Source: Ampullaceana balthica (taxonomy: Eukaryota > Mollusca > Gastropoda > Lymnaeidae). Taken from it: 64,000 bases of DNA. A program made the translations under genes and the position numbers. Under the pieces are notes generated by a model that did not search any database, was not told where the DNA came from, and saw only the letters and a list, made by a program, of their open reading frames with translations. The first letter of the stretch is position 1. Every line of letters begins with the position of its first letter. This document shows positions 11,293-24,290 of this stretch, piece by piece. The stretch covers positions 67,001 to 131,000 of the forward strand of contig CALYLW010001398.1 of assembly GCA_944989445.1 (NCBI GenBank), written 5' to 3'.

Positions 11293-12287
11293 TATCTCTT
11301 TAAATTGGAAAACTTATGTTTCGAAATTTGTGTTTCGAACGGAAATATTTTATCTTGATGTTATAAAATTAGTTTCTAACAAAAGTATTTCAAATTCAGA
11401 TTTTGAAATATTATTTCTAACTGAAATTTTAAATTTCGTAACAAAAATTGGTAGTATTTCTAATTTGAAATATTTCAAACTCATGTTATGAAATTGATGT
11501 TTCTAACTGAAATATTTCAAAAGGATATTTCGACATTCGTATGAATCGCTGAAATTGGTAACAATATTATTCCAGAAATATAACATGGGAATTGAAATGA
11601 CTTGATATTAATATCAACATTTGCATGATCCAAGACTTCTCGCTCACAGACTATCTGGCCTGTTTTTTTATGGTGCTATATCTACTACGCTTTGCGCCCT
11701 AATTTTGTTTATTCTTTACTTTTTCCACTTGATTAAACTTCTGTATTGATTTCAGCAACTCTAATAAACTTCCCAGAAAAAACAATAAGTCTTGAAAAGT
11801 CAACAGATCGATTTATTGCTCCGAAAATAAGTGCGCTGAAATCTGCTTATCTTGAGACTGTCGACTAAATCACATCAACTTATGTGCTTTTGAGAACTTA
11901 TATATAAGACTTTATTGTTTTTGTTCAACCTTAATATTCAGGAAATGTAAAATTATTACTTTTCATTTTTTTTTAATTTACAAAAAAATTTTTTAAAAAT
12001 TATTTTCTTCAAAGTGGAGCCATACCATGTACTTAGATAAAAAATCATGGCACAGAGTTCAACGGACCATGTAAGATTGAAGCGGTTGATATCCTGTGAT
12101 ATACAGCTGTTGAGAGGTGTTAGTGAGTGATTGATTACAGTATAGCTTGGTCAGTCGTGATTTACTATCGCTCCATCGGTAACGTGCGCTCATTTTCGTT
12201 GACTTATCTACGCAAAATATCACCATTAACACGAACGTTCACTTATACGTTATGGTAGATTTACTCCCAGCAACAGTGGTTTTTTCA
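11293..12287. other. AT-rich DNA with degenerate repeats
   Basis: Between about 11300 and 11530 loosely repeated phrases such as tttctaactgaaatatttcaaa suggest an ancient decayed tandem array of roughly 40-60 bp. The rest shows nothing. Confidence 0.4.
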
Positions 12288-12403
12288 GACTAGCACAATA
12301 CGAGTGGTGTAACCAGACTATCACAATAAGAGTGGCGTATTCAGAATATCACAATAAGAGTGGTGTATTCAGAATATCACAATAAGAGAGGTGTAATCAG
12401 ACA
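12288..12403. repeat. 28-bp tandem repeat, four copies
   Basis: About four copies of cacaataagagtggtgtatt plus cagaatat, with the first and last copies diverged. Confidence 0.85.
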
Positions 12404-12437
12404 CTGCAAGCAGCAAAAAAAATAAAGCAATTAGTAA

Positions 12438-12800
12438 GTGAAAGGGTCACTCCGTGCAATGCCCTTCGGCCATTATATTGCAAGTTCGCTGTACCGTGCT
12501 ATGCTGCATGCCGTGTCCCACCGTTCCGCCACTCGGCTCCAATCCCACAATGATATCAATAATTTCCCCATTATCGAGTTGAACAGCACGATTTCCTCCT
12601 GTGATAAAATACAATATGTGTTTTCAACGGTTTGGTACCAGGCTGCCAATGAAAGGTCCCGCTCGTTGAATCTTATTTGGTCTCGTGTTTCCCCCGCAGC
12701 GAGATTTGTGTCCAGATGTTTAGATTTAAGAGCTTCTGGGGGCGAGGTTATGTTTACTATTATGTGTTTACTGTGGCCCCTTGAGACATTTCGGCTTTGA
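12438..12800. other. GC-balanced island, possible conserved noncoding element
   Basis: The composition here is clearly less AT-biased than the flanks. A 120-codon plus-strand frame is open across it, but its peptide (Ser/Arg/Ala-rich, no domain) is not convincing. The stretch contains homeodomain-like and GATA-like words (aatgatatcaataattt, ctgtgataaaat). It may be a conserved regulatory element. Sequence inspection alone cannot decide. Confidence 0.25.
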
Positions 12801-13794
12801 GATTAGAGATTGACTCTACAGAAATCTTGCTTTAATCATATTTTTGGCTCCAAACGCCTCAGGGCCTGGTAATTTTTGTTCTTACCGAAATAAGAATTTT
12901 AAGTAAAAAAGTTTTTTTTTCAGGCCGATTTTAAACGGAATAAAGAAAACAACCAGCAAGCTGCTTTAAAATAGATGACGTATACGTAAACGAAACGCTC
13001 TATGAAGATAGTAATCAAATGAGCGCCCAAACGACTAGTTAGATATATATTTTAAAGTCATTATCGGAAAAAGGCGAAGGCCAATTTGAGAGAAATAATT
13101 CCATAATAAATCAGGCAATTTCCAACCAAATTCAGTTCAAAACCTCTGGCTGTTTTGTGGTTCTGTCCAAACTTTATATTCTTGACAATTTCCATCAATA
13201 TTCCAACGTATAAACTCAATGCGCTATTAGCCTTCGTAATTATTTCAGTGCTCTAATGCGACAAGTTGCAGTTCTGTGGGTTTCTAATTTTTATATTTTG
13301 AAAAAAAAATCATCACATTAGTACATGATCATCCCTCTAAACAATATCCACCGGAGTTAGATCGTGGTTTGGGTTCTTTAAATTAACAGCAAGCCAAAAT
13401 GAACCTAGCCTGATTGTTCTAAACACGATGAAAGACCTGACTTCTGGATGATGTCTATATCAAGTCAGTGCTAGCGTCAATAAGTGTTCAGACCACTCTT
13501 TGATATTCATTAATCAGTTATGGAGGTCAATCAGTTTTTAATCAAGCCTAATGAAAACAGAATCCTTACATTAGAACTGCATGCCCTTCAAAGTTCGAGA
13601 TATTAAAACAATTATTTTAATTTAAAAAAATAATTATTTGTTCATTACGTTTACGCATATTTTTCACAAAGGTGTATTATTTTATCTTAAAACCTGGCAC
13701 TTTCGAAGCTTAGTGTGTGTCTGTGTCTGTCCTGCGTCAAATCTTTGATGATATCACTTGAATTTACGCTTAATTGATTCAGTTTTTTCTCATG
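12801..13794. other. Intergenic, no feature seen
   Basis: AT-rich DNA without gene, element end or tandem structure that I can support. Confidence 0.5.
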
Positions 13795-14395
13795 CAGCTG
13801 AACTTATGACACGGTGCTGCTGAACTAATGACACGGTGCTGGTGAGCTAATGACACGGTGCTAGTGAGCTTATGACACGGTGCTGGTGAGCTAATGACAC
13901 GGTGCTGGTGAGCTAATGACACGGTGCTGGTGAGCTAATGACACGGTGCTGCTGAAATAATGACACGGTGCTGGTGAGCTAATGACACGGTGCTGGTGAG
14001 CTAATGACACGGTGCTGCTGAAATAATGACACGGTGCTGGTGAGCTAATGACACGGTGCTGCTGAACTTATGACATTGTGTAGTTTAACTAATGACACGA
14101 TCCTGAGAACTAATTAAAAGGTGCTGCTGAACTAATGACACAATGCTGTTGAACTAATGACACGGTGATGCTGAACTAATGACATGGTGCTGCTGATCTG
14201 ATGACATGGTGCTGCTGAACTGATGACATGGTGCTGCTGAACTAATGACAAGGTGCTGCTGAACTAATGACACGGTGCTGCTGAACTAGTGACACGGTGC
14301 TGCTGAACTGATGACATGGTGCTGCTGAACTGATGATATGGTGCTGCTAAACTAATGACATGGAGCTGCTGAACTAATGACATGATGCTGGTGCC
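13795..14395. repeat. 22-bp minisatellite
   Basis: About 27 copies of a 22-bp unit, ctaatgacacggtgctggtgag, in two domains. The left third is dominated by the gctggtgag variant and the right by gctgctgaa with catgg for cacgg. One internal region (about 14070-14115) is strongly decayed and separates them. Confidence 0.93.
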
Positions 14396-14740
14396 CAGGA
14401 AAGCTTGGTCAAGTGAGAGAAGGAAGAGGGAGCCAAGTATCGTAGGTAGTGTTGGAGAAATAAGATTATACATATGAGATTTTCGATACTGAAACCATAG
14501 AAAAAACAAAGTGTTATTTGAAGGCGTGACGCAGAAAATGTGTGCAGAACGTATTTTTTAAAGGAAGAAAATAAAATATACTTAGTCTGTCTACTTTAAC
14601 TTTGAATTCTTTGATAACATTTTGCGCTCATCTACACTTCCACATTCTTTGTCTTTGCGTATTTAAATTTTTAAAATGTTGTTTCTGCTTCTAGCGTTTT
14701 ATAGCGTTCCTAATAGAAAGTATTTTGCTGAATGAACTAG
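14396..14740. other. Spacer between two arrays
   Basis: No gene or element seen. The open frame on the minus strand here is the read-out of the neighbouring minisatellite. Confidence 0.5.
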
Positions 14741-17700
14741 AAAAATAAATTATAGAAACAACTTTATGTTTACAATTGAAAGACATTAACGGATTTTTAA
14801 ACAAAAATTATAGAAACAAATTGATGTTTACAATTGAAAGACATTAACGGATTTAAAACAAAAATTATAGAAACAAATTTATGTTTACAATTGAAAGACA
14901 TTAACGGATTTTTAAAAAAAAATTATAGAAACAAATTGATGTATACAATTGAAAGACATTAACGGATTTTTAAAAAAAATTATAGAAACAAATTGATGTT
15001 TTCAATTGAAAGACATTAACGGATTTTTAAACAAAAATTATAGAAACAAATTGATGTTTACAATTGAAAGACATTAACGGATTTTTAAACAAAAATTATA
15101 GAAACAAATTTATGTTTACAATTGAAAGACATTAACGGATTTTTAAACAAAAATTATAGAAACAAATTTATGTTTACAATTGAAAGACATTAACGGATTT
15201 TTAAACAAAAATTATAGAAACAAATTTATGTTTACAATTGAAAGACATTAACGGATTTAAAACAAAAATTATAGAAACAAATTGATGTTTACAATTGAAA
15301 GACATTAACGGATTTTTAAACAAAAATTATAGAAACAAATATATGTTTACAATTGAAAGACATTAACGGATTTAAAACAAAAATTATAGAAACAAATTGA
15401 TGTTTTCAATTGAAAGACATTAACGGATTTTAAACAAAAATTATAGAAACAAATTTATGTTTACAATTGAAAGACATTAACGGATTTAAAACAAAAATTA
15501 TAGAAACAAATTTATGTTTACAATTGAAAGACATTAACGGATTTAAAACAAAAATTATAGAAACAAATTTATGTTTACAATTGAAAGACATTAACGGATT
15601 TAAAACAAAAATTATAGAAACAAATTGATGTTTACAATTGAAAGACATTAACGGATTTAAAACAAAAATTATAGAAACAAATTTATGTTTACAATTGAAA
15701 GACATTAACGGATTTAAAACAAAAATTATAGAAACAAATTTATGTTTACAATTGAAAGACATTAACGGATTTAAAACAAAAATTATAGAAACAAATTTAT
15801 GTTTACAATTGAAAGACATTAACGGATTTAAAACAAAAATTATAGAAACAAATTTATGTTTACAATTGAAAGACATTAACGGATTTAAAACAAAAATTAT
15901 AGAAACAAATTTATGTTTACAATTGAAAGACATTAACGGATTTAAAACAAAAATTATAGAAACAAATTTGATGTTTACAATTGAAAGACATTAACGGATT
16001 TAAAACAAAAATTATAGAAACAAATTTATGTTTACAATTGAAAGACATTAACGGATTTAAAACAAAAATTATAGAAACAAATTTATGTTTACAATTGAAA
16101 GACATTAACGGATTTAAAACAAAAATTATAGAAACAAATTTATGTTTACAATTGAAAGACATTAACGGATTTAAAACAAAAATTATAGAAACAAATTGAT
16201 GTTTACAATTGAAAGACATTAACGGATTTTAAAACAAAAATTATAGAAACAAATTTATGTTTACAATTGAAAGACATTAACGGATTTTAAAACAAAAATT
16301 ATAGAAACAAATTTATGTTTACAATTGAAAGACATTAACGGATTTTAAAACAAAAATTATAGAAACAAATTTATGTTTACAATTGAAAGACATTAACGGA
16401 TTTAAAACAAAAATTATAGAAACAAATTGATGTTTACAATTGAAAGACATTAACGGATTTTAAAACAAAAATTATAGAAACAAATTGATGTTTACAATTG
16501 AAAGACATTAACGGATTTTAAAACAAAAATTATAGAAACAAATTGATGTTTACAATTGAAAGACATTAACGGATTTTAAAACAAAAATTATAGAAACAAA
16601 TTTATGTTTACAATTGAAAGACATTAACGGATTTAAAACAAAAATTATAGAAACAAATTTATGTTTACAATTGAAAGACATTAACGGATTTAAAACAAAA
16701 ATTATAGAAACAAATTGATGTTTACAATTGAAAGACATTAACGGATTTAAAACAAAAATTATAGAAACAAATTTATGTTTACAATTGAAAGACATTAACG
16801 GATTTAAAACAAAAATTATAGAAACAAATTTATGTTTACAATTGAAAGACATTAACGGATTTAAAACAAAAATTATAGAAACAAATTTATGTTTACAATT
16901 GAAAGACATTAACGGATTTAAAACAAAAATTATAGAAACAAATTTATGTTTACAATTGAAAGACATTAACGGATTTAAAACAAAAATTATAGAAACAAAT
17001 TTATGTTTACAATTGAAAGACATTAACGGATTTAAAACAAAAATTATAGAAACAAATTTATGTTTACAATTGAAAGACATTAACGGATTTAAAACAAAAA
17101 TTATAGAAACAAATTTATGTTTACAATTGAAAGACATTAACGGATTTAAAACAAAAATTATAGAAACAAATTTATGTTTACAATTGAAAGACATTAACGG
17201 ATTTAAAACAAAAATTATAGAAACAAATTTATGTTTACAATTGAAAGACATTAACGGATTTAAAACAAAAATTATAGAAACAAATTTATGTTTACAATTG
17301 AAAGACATTAACGGATTTAAAACAAAAATTATAGAAACAAATTTATGTTTACAATTGAAAGACATTAACGGATTTAAAACAAAAATTATAGAAACAAATT
17401 TATGTTTACAATTGAAAGACATTAACGGATTTAAAACAAAAATTATAGAAACAAATTTATGTTTACAATTGAAAGACATTAACGGATTTAAAACAAAAAT
17501 TATAGAAACAAATTTATGTTTACAATTGAAAGACATTAACGGATTTAAAACAAAAATTATAGAAACAAATTTATGTTTACAATTGAAAGACATTAACGGA
17601 TTTAAAACAAAAATTATAGAAACAAATTTATGTTTACAATTGAAAGACATTAACGGATTTAAAACAAAAATTATAGAAACAAATTTATGTTTACAATTGA

Positions 17701-20700
17701 AAGACATTAACGGATTTAAAACAAAAATTATAGAAACAAATTTATGTTTACAATTGAAAGACATTAACGGATTTAAAACAAAAATTATAGAAACAAATTT
17801 ATGTTTACAATTGAAAGACATTAACGGATTTAAAACAAAAATTATAGAAACAAATTTATGTTTACAATTGAAAGACATTAACGGATTTAAAACAAAAATT
17901 ATAGAAACAAATTTATGTTTACAATTGAAAGACATTAACGGATTTAAAACAAAAATTATAGAAACAAATTTATGTTTACAATTGAAAGACATTAACGGAT
18001 TTAAAACAAAAATTATAGAAACAAATTTGATGTTTACAATTGAAAGACATTAACGGATTTAAAACAAAAATTATAGAAACAAATTGATGTTTACAATTGA
18101 AAGACATTAACGGATTTAAAACAAAAATTATAGAAACAAATTTATGTTTACAATTGAAAGACATTAACGGATTTAAAACAAAAATTATAGAAACAAATTT
18201 GATGTTTACAATTGAAAGACATTAACGGATTTAAAACAAAAATTATAGAAACAAATTTATGTTTACAATTGAAAGACATTAACGGATTTAAAACAAAAAT
18301 TATAGAAACAAATTTATGTTTACAATTGAAAGACATTAACGGATTTAAAACAAAAATTATAGAAACAAATTTATGTTTACAATTGAAAGACATTAACGGA
18401 TTTAAAACAAAAATTATAGAAACAAATTTATGTTTACAATTGAAAGACATTAACGGATTTAAAACAAAAATTATAGAAACAAATTTATGTTTACAATTGA
18501 AAGACATTAACGGATTTAAAACAAAAATTATAGAAACAAATTTATGTTTACAATTGAAAGACATTAACGGATTTAAAACAAAAATTATAGAAACAAATTT
18601 ATGTTTACAATTGAAAGACATTAACGGATTTAAAACAAAAATTATAGAAACAAATTTATGTTTACAATTGAAAGACATTAACGGATTTAAAACAAAAATT
18701 ATAGAAACAAATTTATGTTTACAATTGAAAGACATTAACGGATTTAAAACAAAAATTATAGAAACAAATTTATGTTTACAATTGAAAGACATTAACGGAT
18801 TTAAAACAAAAATTATAGAAACAAATTTATGTTTACAATTGAAAGACATTAACGGATTTAAAACAAAAATTATAGAAACAAATTTATGTTTACAATTGAA
18901 AGACATTAACGGATTTAAAACAAAAATTATAGAAACAAATTTATGTTTACAATTGAAAGACATTAACGGATTTAAAACAAAAATTATAGAAACAAATTTA
19001 TGTTTACAATTGAAAGACATTAACGGATTTAAAACAAAAATTATAGAAACAAATTTATGTTTACAATTGAAAGACATTAACGGATTTAAAACAAAAATTA
19101 TAGAAACAAATTTATGTTTACAATTGAAAGACATTAACGGATTTAAAACAAAAATTATAGAAACAAATTTATGTTTACAATTGAAAGACATTAACGGATT
19201 TAAAACAAAAATTATAGAAACAAATTTATGTTTACAATTGAAAGACATTAACGGATTTAAAACAAAAATTATAGAAACAAATTTATGTTTACAATTGAAA
19301 GACATTAACGGATTTAAAACAAAAATTATAGAAACAAATTTATGTTTACAATTGAAAGACATTAACGGATTTAAAACAAAAATTATAGAAACAAATTTAT
19401 GTTTACAATTGAAAGACATTAACGGATTTAAAACAAAAATTATAGAAACAAATTTATGTTTACAATTGAAAGACATTAACGGATTTAAAACAAAAATTAT
19501 AGAAACAAATTTATGTTTACAATTGAAAGACATTAACGGATTTAAAACAAAAATTATAGAAACAAATTTATGTTTACAATTGAAAGACATTAACGGATTT
19601 AAAACAAAAATTATAGAAACAAATTTATGTTTACAATTGAAAGACATTAACGGATTTAAAACAAAAATTATAGAAACAAATTTATGTTTACAATTGAAAG
19701 ACATTAACGGATTTAAAACAAAAATTATAGAAACAAATTGATGTTTACAATTGAAAGACATTAACGGATTTAAAACAAAAATTATAGAAACAAATTTGAT
19801 GTTTACAATTGAAAGACATTAACGGATTTAAAACAAAAATTATAGAAACAAATTGATGTTTACAATTGAAAGACATTAACGGATTTAAAACAAAAATTAT
19901 AGAAACAAATTTATGTTTACAATTGAAAGACATTAACGGATTTAAAACAAAAATTATAGAAACAAATTTATGTTTACAATTGAAAGACATTAACGGATTT
20001 AAAACAAAAATTATAGAAACAAATTTATGTTTACAATTGAAAGACATTAACGGATTTAAAACAAAAATTATAGAAACAAATTTATGTTTACAATTGAAAG
20101 ACATTAACGGATTTAAAACAAAAATTATAGAAACAAATTTATGTTTACAATTGAAAGACATTAACGGATTTAAAACAAAAATTATAGAAACAAATTTATG
20201 TTTACAATTGAAAGACATTAACGGATTTAAAACAAAAATTATAGAAACAAATTTATGTTTACAATTGAAAGACATTAACGGATTTAAAACAAAAATTATA
20301 GAAACAAATTTATGTTTACAATTGAAAGACATTAACGGATTTAAAACAAAAATTATAGAAACAAATTTATGTTTACAATTGAAAGACATTAACGGATTTA
20401 AAACAAAAATTATAGAAACAAATTTATGTTTACAATTGAAAGACATTAACGGATTTAAAACAAAAATTATAGAAACAAATTTATGTTTACAATTGAAAGA
20501 CATTAACGGATTTAAAACAAAAATTATAGAAACAAATTTATGTTTACAATTGAAAGACATTAACGGATTTAAAACAAAAATTATAGAAACAAATTTATGT
20601 TTACAATTGAAAGACATTAACGGATTTAAAACAAAAATTATAGAAACAAATTTATGTTTACAATTGAAAGACATTAACGGATTTAAAACAAAAATTATAG

Positions 20701-23700
20701 AAACAAATTTATGTTTACAATTGAAAGACATTAACGGATTTAAAACAAAAATTATAGAAACAAATTGATGTTTACAATTGAAAGACATTAACGGATTTAA
20801 AACAAAAATTATAGAAACAAATTGATGTTTACAATTGAAAGACATTAACGGATTTAAAACAAAAATTATAGAAACAAATTTATGTTTACAATTGAAAGAC
20901 ATTAACGGATTTAAAACAAAAATTATAGAAACAAATTTATGTTTACAATTGAAAGACATTAACGGATTTAAAACAAAAATTATAGAAACAAATTTATGTT
21001 TACAATTGAAAGACATTAACGGATTTAAAACAAAAATTATAGAAACAAATTTATGTTTACAATTGAAAGACATTAACGGATTTAAAACAAAAATTATAGA
21101 AACAAATTTATGTTTACAATTGAAAGACATTAACGGATTTAAAACAAAAATTATAGAAACAAATTTATGTTTACAATTGAAAGACATTAACGGATTTAAA
21201 ACAAAAATTATAGAAACAAATTTATGTTTACAATTGAAAGACATTAACGGATTTAAAACAAAAATTATAGAAACAAATTTATGTTTACAATTGAAAGACA
21301 TTAACGGATTTAAAACAAAAATTATAGAAACAAATTTATGTTTACAATTGAAAGACATTAACGGATTTAAAACAAAAATTATAGAAACAAATTTATGTTT
21401 ACAATTGAAAGACATTAACGGATTTAAAACAAAAATTATAGAAACAAATTTGATGTTTACAATTGAAAGACATTAACGGATTTAAAACAAAAATTATAGA
21501 AACAAATTTATGTTTACAATTGAAAGACATTAACGGATTTAAAACAAAAATTATAGAAACAAATTTATGTTTACAATTGAAAGACATTAACGGATTTAAA
21601 ACAAAAATTATAGAAACAAATTTATGTTTACAATTGAAAGACATTAACGGATTTAAAACAAAAATTATAGAAACAAATTGATGTTTACAATTGAAAGACA
21701 TTAACGGATTTAAAACAAAAATTATAGAAACAAATTTATGTTTACAATTGAAAGACATTAACGGATTTAAAACAAAAATTATAGAAACAAATTTATGTTT
21801 ACAATTGAAAGACATTAACGGATTTAAAACAAAAATTATAGAAACAAATTTATGTTTACAATTGAAAGACATTAACGGATTTAAAACAAAAATTATAGAA
21901 ACAAATTTGATGTTTACAATTGAAAGACATTAACGGATTTAAAACAAAAATTATAGAAACAAATTTATGTTTACAATTGAAAGACATTAACGGATTTAAA
22001 ACAAAAATTATAGAAACAAATTTATGTTTACAATTGAAAGACATTAACGGATTTAAAACAAAAATTATAGAAACAAATTTATGTTTACAATTGAAAGACA
22101 TTAACGGATTTAAAACAAAAATTATAGAAACAAATTTATGTTTACAATTGAAAGACATTAACGGATTTAAAACAAAAATTATAGAAACAAATTTATGTTT
22201 ACAATTGAAAGACATTAACGGATTTAAAACAAAAATTATAGAAACAAATTTATGTTTACAATTGAAAGACATTAACGGATTTAAAACAAAAATTATAGAA
22301 ACAAATTTATGTTTACAATTGAAAGACATTAACGGATTTAAAACAAAAATTATAGAAACAAATTTATGTTTACAATTGAAAGACATTAACGGATTTAAAA
22401 CAAAAATTATAGAAACAAATTTATGTTTACAATTGAAAGACATTAACGGATTTAAAACAAAAATTATAGAAACAAATTTATGTTTACAATTGAAAGACAT
22501 TAACGGATTTAAAACAAAAATTATAGAAACAAATTTATGTTTACAATTGAAAGACATTAACGGATTTAAAACAAAAATTATAGAAACAAATTTATGTTTA
22601 CAATTGAAAGACATTAACGGATTTAAAACAAAAATTATAGAAACAAATTTATGTTTACAATTGAAAGACATTAACGGATTTAAAACAAAAATTATAGAAA
22701 CAAATTGATGTTTACAATTGAAAGACATTAACGGATTTAAAACAAAAATTATAGAAACAAATTTATGTTTACAATTGAAAGACATTAACGGATTTAAAAC
22801 AAAAATTATAGAAACAAATTTATGTTTACAATTGAAAGACATTAACGGATTTAAAACAAAAATTATAGAAACAAATTTATGTTTACAATTGAAAGACATT
22901 AACGGATTTAAAACAAAAATTATAGAAACAAATTTATGTTTACAATTGAAAGACATTAACGGATTTAAAACAAAAATTATAGAAACAAATTTATGTTTAC
23001 AATTGAAAGACATTAACGGATTTAAAACAAAAATTATAGAAACAAATTGATGTTTACAATTGAAAGACATTAACGGATTTAAAACAAAAATTATAGAAAC
23101 AAATTTATGTTTACAATTGAAAGACATTAACGGATTTAAAACAAAAATTATAGAAACAAATTTATGTTTACAATTGAAAGACATTAACGGATTTAAAACA
23201 AAAATTATAGAAACAAATTTATGTTTACAATTGAAAGACATTAACGGATTTAAAACAAAAATTATAGAAACAAATTTATGTTTACAATTGAAAGACATTA
23301 ACGGATTTAAAACAAAAATTATAGAAACAAATTTATGTTTACAATTGAAAGACATTAACGGATTTAAAACAAAAATTATAGAAACAAATTTATGTTTACA
23401 ATTGAAAGACATTAACGGATTTAAAACAAAAATTATAGAAACAAATTTATGTTTACAATTGAAAGACATTAACGGATTTAAAACAAAAATTATAGAAACA
23501 AATTTATGTTTACAATTGAAAGACATTAACGGATTTAAAACAAAAATTATAGAAACAAATTGATGTTTACAATTGAAAGACATTAACGGATTTAAAACAA
23601 AAATTATAGAAACAAATTTGATGTTTACAATTGAAAGACATTAACGGATTTAAAACAAAAATTATAGAAACAAATTTATGTTTACAATTGAAAGACATTA

Positions 23701-24290
23701 ACGGATTTAAAACAAAAATTATAGAAACAAATTTATGTTTACAATTGAAAGACATTAACGGATTTAAAACAAAAATTATAGAAACAAATTTATGTTTACA
23801 ATTGAAAGACATTAACGGATTTAAAACAAAAATTATAGAAACAAATTTGATGTTTACAATTGAAAGACATTAACGGATTTAAAACAAAAATTATAGAAAC
23901 AAATTGATGTTTACAATTGAAAGACATTAACGGATTTAAAACAAAAATTATAGAAACAAATTTATGTTTACAATTGAAAGACATTAACGGATTTAAAACA
24001 AAAATTATAGAAATAAATTGATGTTTTCAATTGAAAGACATTAACGGATTTTTAAACAAAAATTATAGAAACAAACTCATGTTTTCAATTGAAAGACATT
24101 AACGGATTTAAAACAAAAATTATAGAAACAAATTTATGTTTTCAATTGAAAGACATTAACGGATTTTTAAACAAAAATTATAGAAACAAACTCATGTTTT
24201 CAATTGAAAGACATTAACGGATTTAAAACAAAAATTATAGAAACAAATTTATGTTTACAATTGAAAGACATTAACGGATTTTAAAAAAAA
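14741..24290. repeat. 9.5-kb satellite of a 57-bp unit
   Basis: About 167 head-to-tail copies of a 57-bp unit (start ttgaaagacattaacggatt, end caaatttatgtttacaa). The core from about 16600 to 24000 is nearly invariant. Differences are T to G in aaattTatg (about 18-20 copies), a one-base insertion giving aaatttgatg (58 bp; copies near 15966, 18026, 18199, 19795, 21449, 21906, 23617, 23846), and a tttt-aaaac variant clustered at 16220-16590. Both edges (14741-15430 and 24000-24290) hold older copies with ggatttttaaac and gttttcaattg. The unit is 19 codons long and open in one frame on each strand, so long repetitive frames (up to 575 codons) appear. They break exactly at the 58-bp copies and show no coding signature. 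Confidence 0.98.

Noticed and set aside
12438..12800. 120-codon protein gene
   Set aside because: Composition and lack of any motif do not support coding; kept only as a possible noncoding element.
15430..23984. Long open frames of up to 575 codons on both strands
   Set aside because: They are read-outs of a 57-bp satellite. They end exactly at one-base-insert copies, the plus-strand frame has no ATG (its apparent starts are TTG), and there is no domain.
14741..24290. CRISPR-like regular spacing
   Set aside because: Units are directly adjacent with no unique spacers, and the context is an animal genome.
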